This document shows positions 25,365-35,055 of a stretch of 64,000 nucleotides of DNA, one piece after another. The position numbers were made by a program, and so were the translations under genes. The notes beneath the pieces were generated by a model. It was not told where the DNA came from. It did not search any database and saw only the letters and a program-made list of their open reading frames with translations. This stretch comes from DASUNQ01 sp035536455 (GTDB taxonomy: Bacteria > Acidobacteriota > Thermoanaerobaculia > Multivoradales > UBA5704): the NCBI GenBank assembly GCA_035536455.1, contig DATLOC010000006.1, positions 62,001 through 126,000 on the forward strand, read 5' to 3'. Each line of letters opens with the position of its first letter. Within the stretch, counting starts at the first letter, position 1.

Positions 25365-27121
25365 CCACCGCCGGCCGGCGCTCCGCGGTCGCGCTCCTCG
25401 CTGTCGCCCTGGCCGGCGCGGCGCCCGCGCCGCCGCCCATCCGCTTCGAGGAGATCGGCGAGGCCGCCGGCGCGCGTCTGCCGCACCACCTGCGGCAGTT
25501 CGCAGGGCCGCACGCCGACGTGCTCGAGATCTTCACCGCCGGCGGCTCGGCGGTGGCGGTGGCCGACTACGACGGCGACGGCGACGAGGACCTCTTCGTC
25601 ACCGACTCCGACGCCGGCCGCCCCAACCGCCTGCTGCGCAACGAGTGGGTGCCCTCCGGAGCCCTCCGCTTCACCGAGGTGGCGGCGGCGGGCGGCGTCG
25701 CCGGCGGCAACGATCGCCTCTCGATCGTCGCCGACGCCCTCTGGTTCGAGGCCGACGGCGATGGCCGGCCGGACCTCCTGGTGGCCCGCTTCGGCACGCC
25801 GCTGCTCTACCGCAACCTCGGCGGCGGCCGCTTCGCCGACGTCACCGCCGGCTCCGGCCTCGAGACCGAGTTCGGCAACACCATCGCCGCCATCGCCTTC
25901 GACGCCGACGGCGACGGCCGGCTCGACGTCCTCTTCGGCCACTACTTCAAGCCGGTCAACCTGATCGAGCTGCCGACGCCGCAGGTGCTGCCCAACAACC
26001 TCGACGAAGCGGTCAACGGCGGCGGCGTGTCGCTCTGGCGGAACTCGACCGAGCCGGGCACCGGGCGCCCGCGCTTCGTCGAGGTCAGCGAGAAGGCGGG
26101 GCTCGCCGCGCACACCGGCTGGACGCTCGACGTCGGCCACGCCGATCTCGACGACGACGGCGACCAGGACCTCTACCTGGCCGGCGACTACGGCACCGAC
26201 CGGCTGTACTGGAACCGCGGCGACGGCACCTTCGAGGACGCCACCAAGGAGGCGATCGGCTTCGACACCAAGAAGGGGATGAACGTCGACGTCGGCGACT
26301 ACGACCGCGACGGCCGGCTCGACATCTACGTCACCAACATCACCGACGACTACATGCGCGAGTGCAACATGCTCTGGCACAACGAAGGGCGGGGGAGCGA
26401 CGGGCGGGTGCGCTTCACCGACGTGGCCAAGGAGACCGGCACCTGCAACTCGCTCTGGGGGTGGGCGGCCAAGTTCGCCGACTTCGACAACGACGGCTGG
26501 GAGGACCTCTTCGCCACCGACGGCCTGCGTTCCGCCGGGCCGGAGGAGTACATCCCGCTGGTGCTGGAGCTGATCCTGCGCCCCAACGTGGACTTCACCG
26601 ACGTGCGCCTCTGGCCGGCGATCGGCGACCGGAGCTGGAGCGGCTTCCAGAAGAAGAAGCTCTTCCGCAACCTGGGCGGCGGAACGTTCAAGGAGGTGGC
26701 GGCGGAGGCGGGCGTGGACAACGACCGCGACGGCCGCGGCCTCGGCGTCACCGACCTCGACGACGACGGCCTCCTCGACTTCTACCAGACCAACGCCGGC
26801 CAGCCGGCGCTGCTCTACCGCAACACCTCGACGAGCCCCGGACGGTGGCTGGGCCTCAAGCTCGCTGGCACCGGGCCGAACCCCGACGCGATCGGCGCCC
26901 GGGTGACGGTGCGCGCCGGGAGCACGATCTGGGTGCGCGAGGTCAACGGCGGCAACGGCTACGCCGGCCAGAGCACGACGCGGGTGCACGTCGGGCTGGG
27001 GGCGGTCGAGAAGGTGGACTCGGTCGAGGTGCGCTGGCCGGGCGGCCGCGTCGAGCGCTTCGCGGCACCCCTCGGGCGCTACACGACGGTGCGCGAGGGC
27101 GAGGGGAGCGCGCCGCGGTGA
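25349..27121 (+). CDS. Secreted CRTAC1 family protein (FG-GAP plus ASPIC/UnbV), paralogue of upstream gene
   Basis: 590 residues from GTG 25349, the in-frame start that yields a signal peptide (GRRSAVALLAVALAGAAPAP) followed by 'IRFEEIGEAAGARLPHH'. Repeats: DYDGDGDEDLF, EADGDGRPDLL, DADGDGRLDVL, DLDDDGDQDLY, DYDRDGRLDIY, DFDNDGWEDLF, DLDDDGLLDFY. The C-terminal ASPIC/UnbV domain has GNGYAGQSTTRVHVGLG and VRWPGG. It shares with the 22837 protein DTKKGMN, YVTNITDDYMRE and the segment on 'LRPNVDFTDVRLWPAIGDRS' / 'LREGVDLADVRNWPPMGERS', so the two arose by duplication. Start overlaps the TPR gene; end overlaps the next gene by GTGA. Confidence 0.87.
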   Translation: MGRALTTAGRRSAVALLAVALAGAAPAPPPIRFEEIGEAAGARLPHHLRQFAGPHADVLEIFTAGGSAVAVADYDGDGDEDLFVTDSDAGRPNRLLRNEWVPSGALRFTEVAAAGGVAGGNDRLSIVADALWFEADGDGRPDLLVARFGTPLLYRNLGGGRFADVTAGSGLETEFGNTIAAIAFDADGDGRLDVLFGHYFKPVNLIELPTPQVLPNNLDEAVNGGGVSLWRNSTEPGTGRPRFVEVSEKAGLAAHTGWTLDVGHADLDDDGDQDLYLAGDYGTDRLYWNRGDGTFEDATKEAIGFDTKKGMNVDVGDYDRDGRLDIYVTNITDDYMRECNMLWHNEGRGSDGRVRFTDVAKETGTCNSLWGWAAKFADFDNDGWEDLFATDGLRSAGPEEYIPLVLELILRPNVDFTDVRLWPAIGDRSWSGFQKKKLFRNLGGGTFKEVAAEAGVDNDRDGRGLGVTDLDDDGLLDFYQTNAGQPALLYRNTSTSPGRWLGLKLAGTGPNPDAIGARVTVRAGSTIWVREVNGGNGYAGQSTTRVHVGLGAVEKVDSVEVRWPGGRVERFAAPLGRYTTVREGEGSAPR

Positions 27122-30100
27122 GGCCGCTGCGCGGGACTCTCCCGCTGGCGGCGCTGGCGGCCGTTCTCCTCGCGGCGGCGGTCGCGCCGAAGGACGGCGC
27201 GCTGGCTGCGATCGCGAACGGCGACGCGCCGCAGCCGATGCCGCGCGAGGAGCTCCTCCAGCACCACCGCAACCTCGGTAAGGCCTTCTACGAGAACCCC
27301 ACGACCCACGACGAGGCGGTGGCGGAGCTCGAGAAGGCGCTGGCCCTGGCGCCGGAGTCGCTGCGCGAACGGCTGAACCTCGGCCTGGCTCTCTTGCGCG
27401 CCGGGCGGGAGGAGGAGGGGATCGCCCAGCTCGATCGGGTGCAGCGGCAGGACCCATCGCTGCCGCACACCTGGTTTAACCTCGGCGTCGCCTGGAAGGG
27501 GGAGTCGCAGTACGAGAAGGCGCTGGCGCAGTTCGAGAAGATGGTCGAGCTGGTGCCGGACGAGCCGATCTCGCACTACAACCTGGGCTACCTGTACAAG
27601 CTGACCGGCGCGGGCGACAAGGCCCTGCCGCACTTCGAGCGCGCGGCGGCGCTGGACCCCAACTTCGCGGCGCCGCGCTTCCAGCTCTGGAACGTCTACC
27701 GGCAGGCGGGGCGGGAGGAGGACGCGGCGCGGGTCAAGGCGGAGTTCGACCGCCTCAAGGAGCTGCAGAAGAACGCGGCGGTGCCGGAGGACGTGGACTG
27801 GAGCTGGTACGCGGAGCTCTACGACCCGCCCGAGTCGCGGCAGCCGGCGGCGGCGCCGGGGCCGCTGGCGTGGGAGGCGAAGGAGCTGGGCGCGGGATGG
27901 AAGACCGCGGGGGCGGGCCTCGCGGTGCTCGACGCGGACGGCGACCGGCGGCCGGACCTGCTGGCCTGGGACGAGAGCGGGGTGAAGCTGTTCTCAGGCG
28001 GGAAGGAGCCGCGGGAGAGCGGGCTCGAGGGGGTGCGCGGGGCGGTCGCGGTCGCTCCGGGCGACTTCGACAACGACGGGCTCGCCGACCTCTGCGTGCT
28101 CACCGGCGGCGGGGCGCCGGGCGCGGCGCTCTGGCACAACGCCGGCGGGCGCTTCACGCGCGTCACGGCCCCGCTGCCAGCCGGTCCCTACCTGAAATGC
28201 CTCTGGCTCGACTTCGACCACGACTACGACCTCGACCTGCTGCTGCTCGGGAAGGACTCACGCCTGCTGCGCAACCAGGGCGCCGACCACCTGGTCCAGC
28301 CGACACCCGCGCAGCGGGGGGAGCCTGCGGCGGCGCCCGGACAACCGGGGGCCGGGTGGGGGGACGAAACGGCGCGCTTCCCGTTCGTCGCCGGCGAGGC
28401 GCTGGACGCCGCCGCGCTCGACCTGGTGGCCGACAGCCAGGGGATCGACGTGGCGGTCTCCTTCGCCGGGCGGCCCGGCGTCCTCTACCGCGACCGGCTG
28501 GGCGGCCGGTTCGAGGTGGAGGAGCTGCCGGCGCTGCCCGCCGGCGCGCGCGGCCTCGTCGCGGCCGACGTCGACCGCGACGGGTGGACCGACCTGGTGT
28601 CGAGGGCCGGCGTGCTGCTCAACGCGCGGAGCTTCGCCGGCGAGCTGCGGCCGGCGGCAGGCCCCTCTCTGAGCCAGGCTCCCTTCGCCCTCGCCGACTT
28701 CGGCAACCGGGGCGCGGGCGACCTCGCGACCGCCGCCGGCGTCCGCCCCGACCTCGGCGGCGGCGGCTTCGGCGAGCCGCAGGCGCCGCCCGGCTTCCCG
28801 GCGGCGGCCGCCGCCGCGGCCGACTACGACGCCGACGGCCGCGTCGACCTCGCCGCCCTCGGCGCCGACGGCACTCTGCGCCTCCTCGCCAACCGCACCG
28901 AGAACGGCCACCGCTGGCTCGCCGTGGCGCTCGACGGGGTCAAGAACCTGAAGCTCGCCGCCGGCGCCGAGGTCGAGGTCAAGGCCGGCACCAGCTTCCA
29001 GAAGAAGCACTACGCCGGCGTGCCGCTCCACTTCGGGCTGGGCGCGCGACCGGAGGCCGACACGGTCCGCATCACCTGGCCGAACGGCCTCATCCAGAAC
29101 GAGCCGAAGCGGGCCGCGGGCGCGCTCCTGGCCTTCAAGGAGGCGCCGCGCCTCTCCGGCTCCTGCCCGATGATCTTCACCTGGAACGGCGAGCGCTTCG
29201 AGTTCATCACCGACGTGCTCGGCGTGGCGCCGCTCGGGGCCAGCGCCGGCGACGGCCAGTACTTCCCGGTCGATCACGACGAGGTGATCCAGGTCCCCGG
29301 CGAGGCGCTGGCCGCCGTGGACGGCCGCTACGAGGTGCGGATCACCGAGGAGCTGCGCGAAGTGGCCTACCTCGACCAGGTGCGGCTGCTGGCGGTCGAT
29401 CACCCGGCGGCGGTGGAGGTCTTCACCAACGACAAGTTCAAAGGCCCGCCGTTCCCCGAGTTCCGGCTCTTTGGGGTCGAGCGGCGGCTGCGGCCGGTGG
29501 CGGCGCGCGACCACCTCGGCAACGACGTCCTGCCGCGGCTCCTCGCCCGCGACCGCGCCTACCCCGACGCCTTCCGCCGCGACCACGCCGGCATCGCCGA
29601 GCTGCACCACCTGGAGCTCGACTTCGGCGGCGCGGCGCCGGACGGCCAGGCGCTCCTCGTGCTCTCCGGCTGGGTCGACTGGGCGGACGGCAGCACCTTC
29701 CTCGGCGCGGCGCAGGCCGCTCCCGGCGGCTTGGTGATGCCCTACCTGCAGGTCAAGGACGAGCGCGGCGCCTGGAAGACGGTGCTCGAGGACATGGGGA
29801 TCCCGGCCGGCAAGCCGAAGACGATCGTCGTGGACCTGACGGGTAAGTGGCTGTCGGCGGCGCGCGCGGTGCGCATCGTCACCAGCCTCTGCGTCTACTG
29901 GGACGAGGTCTTCCTGGCCGCCGCGGCCGGCGAGCCGCCGCTGGCGCTCGCCGAGGTGCCGGCCGAGAGCGCCGAGCTCCGCTTCCGCGGCTTCTCGCGG
30001 CCGGTCATCCACCCCGAGCGCAAGCAGCCCGAGTCGTTCGACTACCAGAGCTGGATGCCGGTCTCGATGTGGAACCCGACGCCGGGCCTCTACACCCGCT

Positions 30101-30462
30101 ACGGCGGCGTGCGCGAGCTGCTGGCCGAGGTGGACGACCGGATGGTCGTGATGGGCTCCGGCGACGAGCTGCGCCTCCGCTTCGACGCCCGCGCCCTGCC
30201 GCCGCTCCCGCCCGGCCACCGCCGCGACTTCCTCCTCTGGGTGGACGGATGGGCCAAGGACGGCGACGCCAACACCGCCTACTCGCAGACCGTCGAGCCC
30301 CTCCCCTTCCACGGCATGAGCCAGTACCCCTACCCGGAGAGCGAGCGCTTCCCCGACGGCCCCGAGCACCGCGCCTACCGCGAGCGCTACAACACCCGCC
30401 CCGCCCTCCGCCTCCTGCGGCCGCTGCCCGAGACTGCCTCCGCCGCGGCGCCCCCTCGCTAG
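27118..30462 (+). CDS. Large TPR + FG-GAP + ASPIC/UnbV fusion protein, secreted
   Basis: 1114 residues; GTG 27118 overlaps the upstream stop and gives a signal peptide (LPLAALAAVLLAAAVA). TPR repeats occupy residues ~40-220 (THDEAVAELEKALALAPESL; HTWFNLGVAWKGESQYEKAL; ISHYNLGYLYKLTGAGDKAL). A degenerate FG-GAP/VCBS propeller spans ~250-600 (DADGDRRPDLL, DFDNDGLADLC, DFDHDYDLDLL, DVDRDGWTDLV, DYDADGRVDLA). An ASPIC/UnbV-like domain follows at ~600-675 (VPLHFGLGARPEADTVRITW). The last ~430 residues form a further domain I do not recognise, with a conserved-looking opening (CPMIFTWNGERFEFITDVLG) and a Trp/Tyr-rich C-terminus. It appears to merge the roles of the separate TPR and CRTAC1 proteins upstream. 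Its stop is 1 base from the convergent Omp85 gene. Confidence 0.87.
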   Translation: MRPLRGTLPLAALAAVLLAAAVAPKDGALAAIANGDAPQPMPREELLQHHRNLGKAFYENPTTHDEAVAELEKALALAPESLRERLNLGLALLRAGREEEGIAQLDRVQRQDPSLPHTWFNLGVAWKGESQYEKALAQFEKMVELVPDEPISHYNLGYLYKLTGAGDKALPHFERAAALDPNFAAPRFQLWNVYRQAGREEDAARVKAEFDRLKELQKNAAVPEDVDWSWYAELYDPPESRQPAAAPGPLAWEAKELGAGWKTAGAGLAVLDADGDRRPDLLAWDESGVKLFSGGKEPRESGLEGVRGAVAVAPGDFDNDGLADLCVLTGGGAPGAALWHNAGGRFTRVTAPLPAGPYLKCLWLDFDHDYDLDLLLLGKDSRLLRNQGADHLVQPTPAQRGEPAAAPGQPGAGWGDETARFPFVAGEALDAAALDLVADSQGIDVAVSFAGRPGVLYRDRLGGRFEVEELPALPAGARGLVAADVDRDGWTDLVSRAGVLLNARSFAGELRPAAGPSLSQAPFALADFGNRGAGDLATAAGVRPDLGGGGFGEPQAPPGFPAAAAAAADYDADGRVDLAALGADGTLRLLANRTENGHRWLAVALDGVKNLKLAAGAEVEVKAGTSFQKKHYAGVPLHFGLGARPEADTVRITWPNGLIQNEPKRAAGALLAFKEAPRLSGSCPMIFTWNGERFEFITDVLGVAPLGASAGDGQYFPVDHDEVIQVPGEALAAVDGRYEVRITEELREVAYLDQVRLLAVDHPAAVEVFTNDKFKGPPFPEFRLFGVERRLRPVAARDHLGNDVLPRLLARDRAYPDAFRRDHAGIAELHHLELDFGGAAPDGQALLVLSGWVDWADGSTFLGAAQAAPGGLVMPYLQVKDERGAWKTVLEDMGIPAGKPKTIVVDLTGKWLSAARAVRIVTSLCVYWDEVFLAAAAGEPPLALAEVPAESAELRFRGFSRPVIHPERKQPESFDYQSWMPVSMWNPTPGLYTRYGGVRELLAEVDDRMVVMGSGDELRLRFDARALPPLPPGHRRDFLLWVDGWAKDGDANTAYSQTVEPLPFHGMSQYPYPESERFPDGPEHRAYRERYNTRPALRLLRPLPETASAAAPPR

Positions 30463-30463
30463 G

Positions 30464-32173
30464 TCAAAAGCGCTCGCTCGTCGACACCAGCCACTGCACC
30501 CCCTCGATGGTGTCGTCGCCGTCGAGGGGGAAGGCGACGTCGAGGTGGATCATGGAGCCGCCGGAGGAGCGGCTGGAGCCGACGCGCAGGCCGATGCCGA
30601 TGTCGCGCAGCACCTCGGGGTCGTCGAGGGAGCTGCGGAACCAGGCGCTGCCGGCGTCGAAGAAGATCGCGGCGCCGAGGTGGAAGAGGCGGAAGAACTC
30701 GCGCTGGCTGAAGAAGCGCTGCTCGACCGTCGCCAGCAGCCGCCGGTCGCCGCGCAGGAAGCGGAGCGGGTAGCCGCGCAGGCCGCTGTCGCCGCCGAGC
30801 AGGAGCTGGCGCTCGACGTCGAGGTCCTGCGCGTAGTCGGCCTCGAGGCCGAAGTAGAAGACCTGGTCCCCCCAGTGCCGCAGGTAGTAGCGGGCGCGCC
30901 CGGAGAGCAGGAGGTTCTCGGCCGCGTCCCGGTAGCGGCCGCCGCCGCGCAGCGAGGTGAGCAGGAGCTGGCGCGGCCCGGGGCGCCAGCCGGCGTCCGC
31001 CGAGGCGATCATCATCAGCCGCTCGCGGTCGGCCCCGAGGTCGGGGGAGGACCAGCCGAGGCGCACGCGGAGCTGGGTGCCGAGGTTGAGGTCCTCGGTG
31101 CGGCGGATCTGGTCGAGGTTGCGCTCGGTGACGAAGCCGTCCTCGACGTACTCGTAGCCCAGCCAGGGCCAGCGCAGGTCGCGGTTCGGCGGCACGAGCG
31201 ACGTCGAGTCGCCGCCGGGCTGGAAGTCGAAGCGGTCGCGCTCGACGTCGACGCCGAGGAGGAACCGGTGCGCCCGCCCCTCGGCCCGGCCGCGCGAGAG
31301 GCCGCCGTAGAGCTGCGCGAAGTCGTGGTGGTGGCGGAAGCGCTCGAAGACGATGCCGCGGTCGTAGAGCGGGTCGAGCCGCTCGTAGGACCAGAGCTTG
31401 ATCCCCAGCGACCAGCGGGTGTCGAGCGAGAACCAGGGGCGCTCGAGCTCGAAGCGCTGGGCGTCGCCGTCGCTGTTCTCGGCGACCGAGAGGTGCAGCT
31501 CGCCGCGCTTGCCGAAGAGGTTGGGGTCGCGGTAGCGGAAGAGGGTCGAGTCGCGGTCGACGTCGCTCGTGCGCCAGACCGTCACGTCCTTGCCGGTGCC
31601 GAGGAAGTTGGCGTCCTGCAGGCTGAAGTTGGTGCTGTTCTCGCCGCCGGCGCGGTTGACCGAGACGCCGCCGCGAAGGGTCCAGACGTCGCGCGTCACC
31701 ACCTCCAGGTCCACCCGCTCGGGCGTCTGCCGCACGGCGTTGATCTCGGCGTCGTAGAGGTAGCGGTTGGCGCGCAGCAGGCGCTCGGACTCCTCGATCG
31801 TCGCTTCCTCGTAGGGGTCGCCCGGCGCGAAGAGGAGCTGGCGGCGGATGACCTGCGGGCGGGTCGTGCGGTGCAGCCGGTCGGCGAGGCGGAAGGCGAG
31901 CTTGTCCTCCCCCTGGCGGTCGGGGTTGAAGATCCCCTGGGTGACGATCCGCACCTCGCCGATGACCGGGCGCTCGGGCGCGGGCGCCGGCGAGGGAGCG
32001 TCCGCGGCCGCCGGTGCGAGCGGCGCGACAGGGGGCGGCCGCATCCCCCAGCCGAGCGCCGGCCGGGCCTGCAACCAGCCCGCCGCGAGGAGCGGGAGGA
32101 GCGCGAGCCGGTGGCGGCGGAGGACCTCGAGGATCGGGTACGTCATCGAGCGACGGCGGCGGCGAAGGGGCAC
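30464..32173 (-). CDS. Omp85/BamA-family outer-membrane barrel with POTRA-like N-terminus
   Basis: 569 residues. GTG 32173 is preceded by GGAGG with suitable spacing and lies 1 base after the stop of the upstream pseudogene, which supports coupled translation; an ATG at 32146 is the alternative. A signal/anchor stretch (LALLPLLAAGWLQARPALGW) and Pro-rich linker lead to one or two POTRA-like units (VIGEVRIVTQGIFNP; RQLLFAPGDPYEEATIEESE; RYLYDAEINAV). The barrel has the Omp85 loop-6 type motif LGGDSGLRGYPLRFLRGDRR, and the protein ends in Phe. It is shorter than BamA, which has five POTRAs, and closer in size to TamA- or patatin-linked barrels. Probable role: insertion or export of outer-membrane or surface proteins or lipids. 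Confidence 0.85.
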   Translation of the reverse strand: MPLRRRRRSMTYPILEVLRRHRLALLPLLAAGWLQARPALGWGMRPPPVAPLAPAAADAPSPAPAPERPVIGEVRIVTQGIFNPDRQGEDKLAFRLADRLHRTTRPQVIRRQLLFAPGDPYEEATIEESERLLRANRYLYDAEINAVRQTPERVDLEVVTRDVWTLRGGVSVNRAGGENSTNFSLQDANFLGTGKDVTVWRTSDVDRDSTLFRYRDPNLFGKRGELHLSVAENSDGDAQRFELERPWFSLDTRWSLGIKLWSYERLDPLYDRGIVFERFRHHHDFAQLYGGLSRGRAEGRAHRFLLGVDVERDRFDFQPGGDSTSLVPPNRDLRWPWLGYEYVEDGFVTERNLDQIRRTEDLNLGTQLRVRLGWSSPDLGADRERLMMIASADAGWRPGPRQLLLTSLRGGGRYRDAAENLLLSGRARYYLRHWGDQVFYFGLEADYAQDLDVERQLLLGGDSGLRGYPLRFLRGDRRLLATVEQRFFSQREFFRLFHLGAAIFFDAGSAWFRSSLDDPEVLRDIGIGLRVGSSRSSGGSMIHLDVAFPLDGDDTIEGVQWLVSTSERF

Positions 32174-32174
32174 A

Positions 32175-33861
32175 TCATATATCCTCCGGCCGCCGGCTCA
32201 GGATGGCGTATACGAGGTCGCCGCCGCCCTCATACACCCACCGCACCGCCGGCCGCGGCGACAGCTCGTGCTCCCCGCGCCAACGCGCGAGAAGGTCCGT
32301 CTTGCCGCGGCGCGCGAACGGCGCGGTGTGCACCACGAGGTGCGTGATCCCCCGGCGGCGCAGCAGCTCCAGGCCGTCGCGGTCGGGCAGCCAGCGGATG
32401 CGTGCCGTCAGCTCCTGGTAGGCCGGCGGGTGGTAGCCGCTGAAACCGTTGGCGATTGGCTTCCAGTGCCGGGTCGAGTAGTACATCGCCTCGTGCTCCG
32501 GGCGCGGGCGGAGTGGGAGCTCCACCAGCGCCGCGACCTCCGGCCGCCCCGCCAGCCAGGCGTAGACCGGCGGGAACTCTTCCTCTCGGAGGATGCGCAC
32601 CCAGGGGAGCGGCCGGTTCGGCGCCAGCTCGACGGCGAGGAGGCCGGCGAGCGCGACCGCCGCCGCGGCCGCCGCCGCCGGACGGCGGAAGCGGGAGAGG
32701 AGCCGATCGGCGCCGCGCGCCGCCCAGTATGCGAGCGCCAGGGAGACGACGACGTAGAAGCGCGCCGGCACGCGCATCCCCGAAAGGCCCGGCACGACCC
32801 GCATGAGCGGCACGTAGACGGCGGCGTGCGAGAGGAGCAGGCAGGCGGCAGCGCCCCCGGCGAGTCCGCGCTCCCAGGTCGTCCACCCCGTCCGGGCGCG
32901 CAGCACCCGCGCCGCGGCCTCGTAGAGCGCCAGCGCCGACGCGACGAGGCCGGGGAAGAGGGTGTTCTCGACGCGCAGCCTCCGCATCGCCGCCGGCCCC
33001 ACCAGGCGCCGCATCCAGCTCCGGTGGACGCCGCGGCGCCGGTGTGACGTAGCTCGCGGCCGTGGCGGCGAGCTTCCGCACCTCCGCTTCCCGGCGCTCG
33101 ATCCCGAGCCGCCGCGAGACCTCGACGTAGGGCAGATAGAGCGCCGCGGCGGCGAGCGCGGCGACGAGGACCGTCGGCAGCAGGACCGCGAGCCGCCGCG
33201 GCGCCGCGAAGCCCCGCGGCGACGCCAGCAGGTGGCTCACGAGCAGGGAGAGCAGCGGCACGTGCGCGAGGTAGGCGAGGTAGGAGCCGCCGAGGAGGTG
33301 CAGGACGTAGACGAGGAGGAAGAGGGCGGCGCGCTTGGCGGTAGGGCGCTCGAGCAGCCGGTGCCAGAGCCAGAGCGTCAGCGGCAGGAACTGCGCGAGC
33401 AGGACCTGGAGGTGGTTGAGGTGCATCAGGCGGAAGGGTGCGAAGGCCCACATCGCCCCGCCCAACGCCGCGGCGAAGCGGCCGCAGCCGGCGGCGCGGA
33501 GCACCTAGGCCGTCGCCAGGCCGCTCGCGACGAAGGAACCGAAGAGGAGCAGGTTGTAGGCGACGATCGGGTTGGGAAAGGCCGCGGTCAGGAGCGCCGG
33601 CCCGAGGAGGTGGTCGGAGAGCGCCAGCGCCCCGCGCACGGGGAAGTAAATGTTGGCGTCCCAGAAGGCGGGGAAGCCCTCGCGCGCCTGGTGGGCGCCC
33701 CACTTGAGGACGTAGAGGTTGAACAGCGGGTCGCGCGCGTTCGGCGTCAGGTGGTCCGGGAAGAGCCGCCAGATGGGGCGGAGGAAGTAGAGGGCGTAGG
33801 CGGTGTAGGCGGCGAGGGCGGAGAGCAGGAAGAGCCAGCGCCCGCTCTCTCTCTCGCTCAC
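32175..33861 (-). pseudogene. Polytopic membrane protein (GT-C/YfhO-like), broken by a stop codon and a frameshift
   Basis: Reading starts at GTG 33861, overlapping the aroC stop by GTGA. The first ~118 codons (LFLLSALAAYTAYALYFL; DPLFNLYVLKWGAHQ; FWDANIYFPVRGALALSDHL) run into an in-frame TAG at 33507-33505, after which the same frame continues as 'VLRAAGCGRFAAALGGAMWA' with more transmembrane segments. Near 33015-33045 the coding frame switches (SYVT... to SWMRRLVGPAAMRRLRVENT). The final part (32175-33010) has further membrane helices and a soluble C-terminus (RRRGITHLVVHTAPF). The three pieces together make one ~560-residue protein with about ten hydrophobic segments, like large membrane glycosyltransferases. 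Two independent lesions indicate a pseudogene, or assembly errors. Confidence 0.75.
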
Positions 33862-35042
33862 GGCGCCTGCGGCCAGCGGCGCTGCAGCGCGAGCGTGGCC
33901 GCGAAGTGGGCCTCCAGCTCGGCCATCGAGTCGCCGCCGAGCTTCTCGAGCAGGGCGTCGGCCAGGACCAGCGCCACCATCGCCTCGGCGATGACCCCGG
34001 CGGCGGGGAGCGCCGTGACGTCGCTGCGCTCGTACTGCGAGGCGTGCGGCTCCAGGGTGTCGAGATCGACGCTCGGCAGCCCCTTGCGCAGAGTGGAGAT
34101 CGGCTTTTTGTAGGCGGTCACCACGACGTCCTCGCCGTTCGTCACCCCGCCTTCGAGCCCGCCGGCGCGGTTTGTGGGGCGGTGCCACCCGCTCTCGTCC
34201 CGCTCGATCGCGTCGTGCGCCGCGCTGCCGAAGCCGCGGCTGGCGGCGACGGCGGCGCCGATCTCGACCGCCTTGACCGCCGGCACCGACATCACCGCCT
34301 GCGCGAGGCGCCCGTCGAGCTTCTCGTTCCAGGCGACGTGCGAGCCGAGCCCGGCGGGGACGCCGTGCGCCACGACCGTCACCGACCCGCCGAGCGTCTC
34401 CCCTTCGTCGCGCGCCTGCTCGACCAACCGCACCATCTCCGGCTCCAGGTCGCGGTCGATGGCGCGCAGCGGCGATTCGTCGTCCACTTGCAGGAGCTCT
34501 TCCCAGGACGGCACCGGCCGGTCGGCGCCGAGCGGCCCGAGCGAGCGCACGCCGCTGCGTATCTCCAAGCCGACGGCGGCGAGGAGCATCTTGGCGAAGG
34601 CGCCGGCGGCGACGCGCGCCGCCGACTCGCGCGCCGAGGCCCGCTCCAGCACGTCGCGCAGGTCGCGGCGCAGGTACTTGAGGCCGCCTGCCAAGTCGGC
34701 GTGCCCGGGGCGCGGCGCCTTGAGCCGCCGCAGCTCGGCGGCGCGCGGCTCCAGCTCCAGCGGGTCCATGACGCCGCGCCAGTTGGCGAAGTCGCGGTTC
34801 TCGATCCAGAGGACGAGGGGGGAACCGAGGGTCTCGCCGCCGCGCACGCCGCCGCGGATCTCCGCCCGGTCGTGTTCGATCTGCATTCGCCGGCCGCGGC
34901 CGAAGCCGTGCTGGCGGCGCGCCATCTCGCGCTCCAGGAGCTCCAGGTCGACGAACAGCCCGGCGGGCAGGCCGCTCAAGATCGCGGTGAGCCCGGGGCC
35001 GTGGCTCTCCCCGCCCGTGGTCAGGCCGAGGCGGCGCAGCAT
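33858..35042 (-). CDS. aroC: Chorismate synthase
   Basis: 394 residues, full length for the family. It converts 5-enolpyruvylshikimate-3-phosphate to chorismate with reduced FMN, the last step of the shikimate pathway. Signature segments: TTGGESHGPGL at the N-terminus, RRQHGFGRGRRM, RPGHADLAGGLKY, GGLEGGVTNGEDVVV and RSDVTALPAAGVIAEAM. It lies 13 bases after the RNB-domain gene and its stop overlaps the start of the broken membrane-protein gene, so an operon is likely. No other shikimate gene is in the window. Confidence 0.97.
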   Translation of the reverse strand: MLRRLGLTTGGESHGPGLTAILSGLPAGLFVDLELLEREMARRQHGFGRGRRMQIEHDRAEIRGGVRGGETLGSPLVLWIENRDFANWRGVMDPLELEPRAAELRRLKAPRPGHADLAGGLKYLRRDLRDVLERASARESAARVAAGAFAKMLLAAVGLEIRSGVRSLGPLGADRPVPSWEELLQVDDESPLRAIDRDLEPEMVRLVEQARDEGETLGGSVTVVAHGVPAGLGSHVAWNEKLDGRLAQAVMSVPAVKAVEIGAAVAASRGFGSAAHDAIERDESGWHRPTNRAGGLEGGVTNGEDVVVTAYKKPISTLRKGLPSVDLDTLEPHASQYERSDVTALPAAGVIAEAMVALVLADALLEKLGGDSMAELEAHFAATLALQRRWPQAP

Positions 35043-35055
35043 GGCGGTGAGGTTA

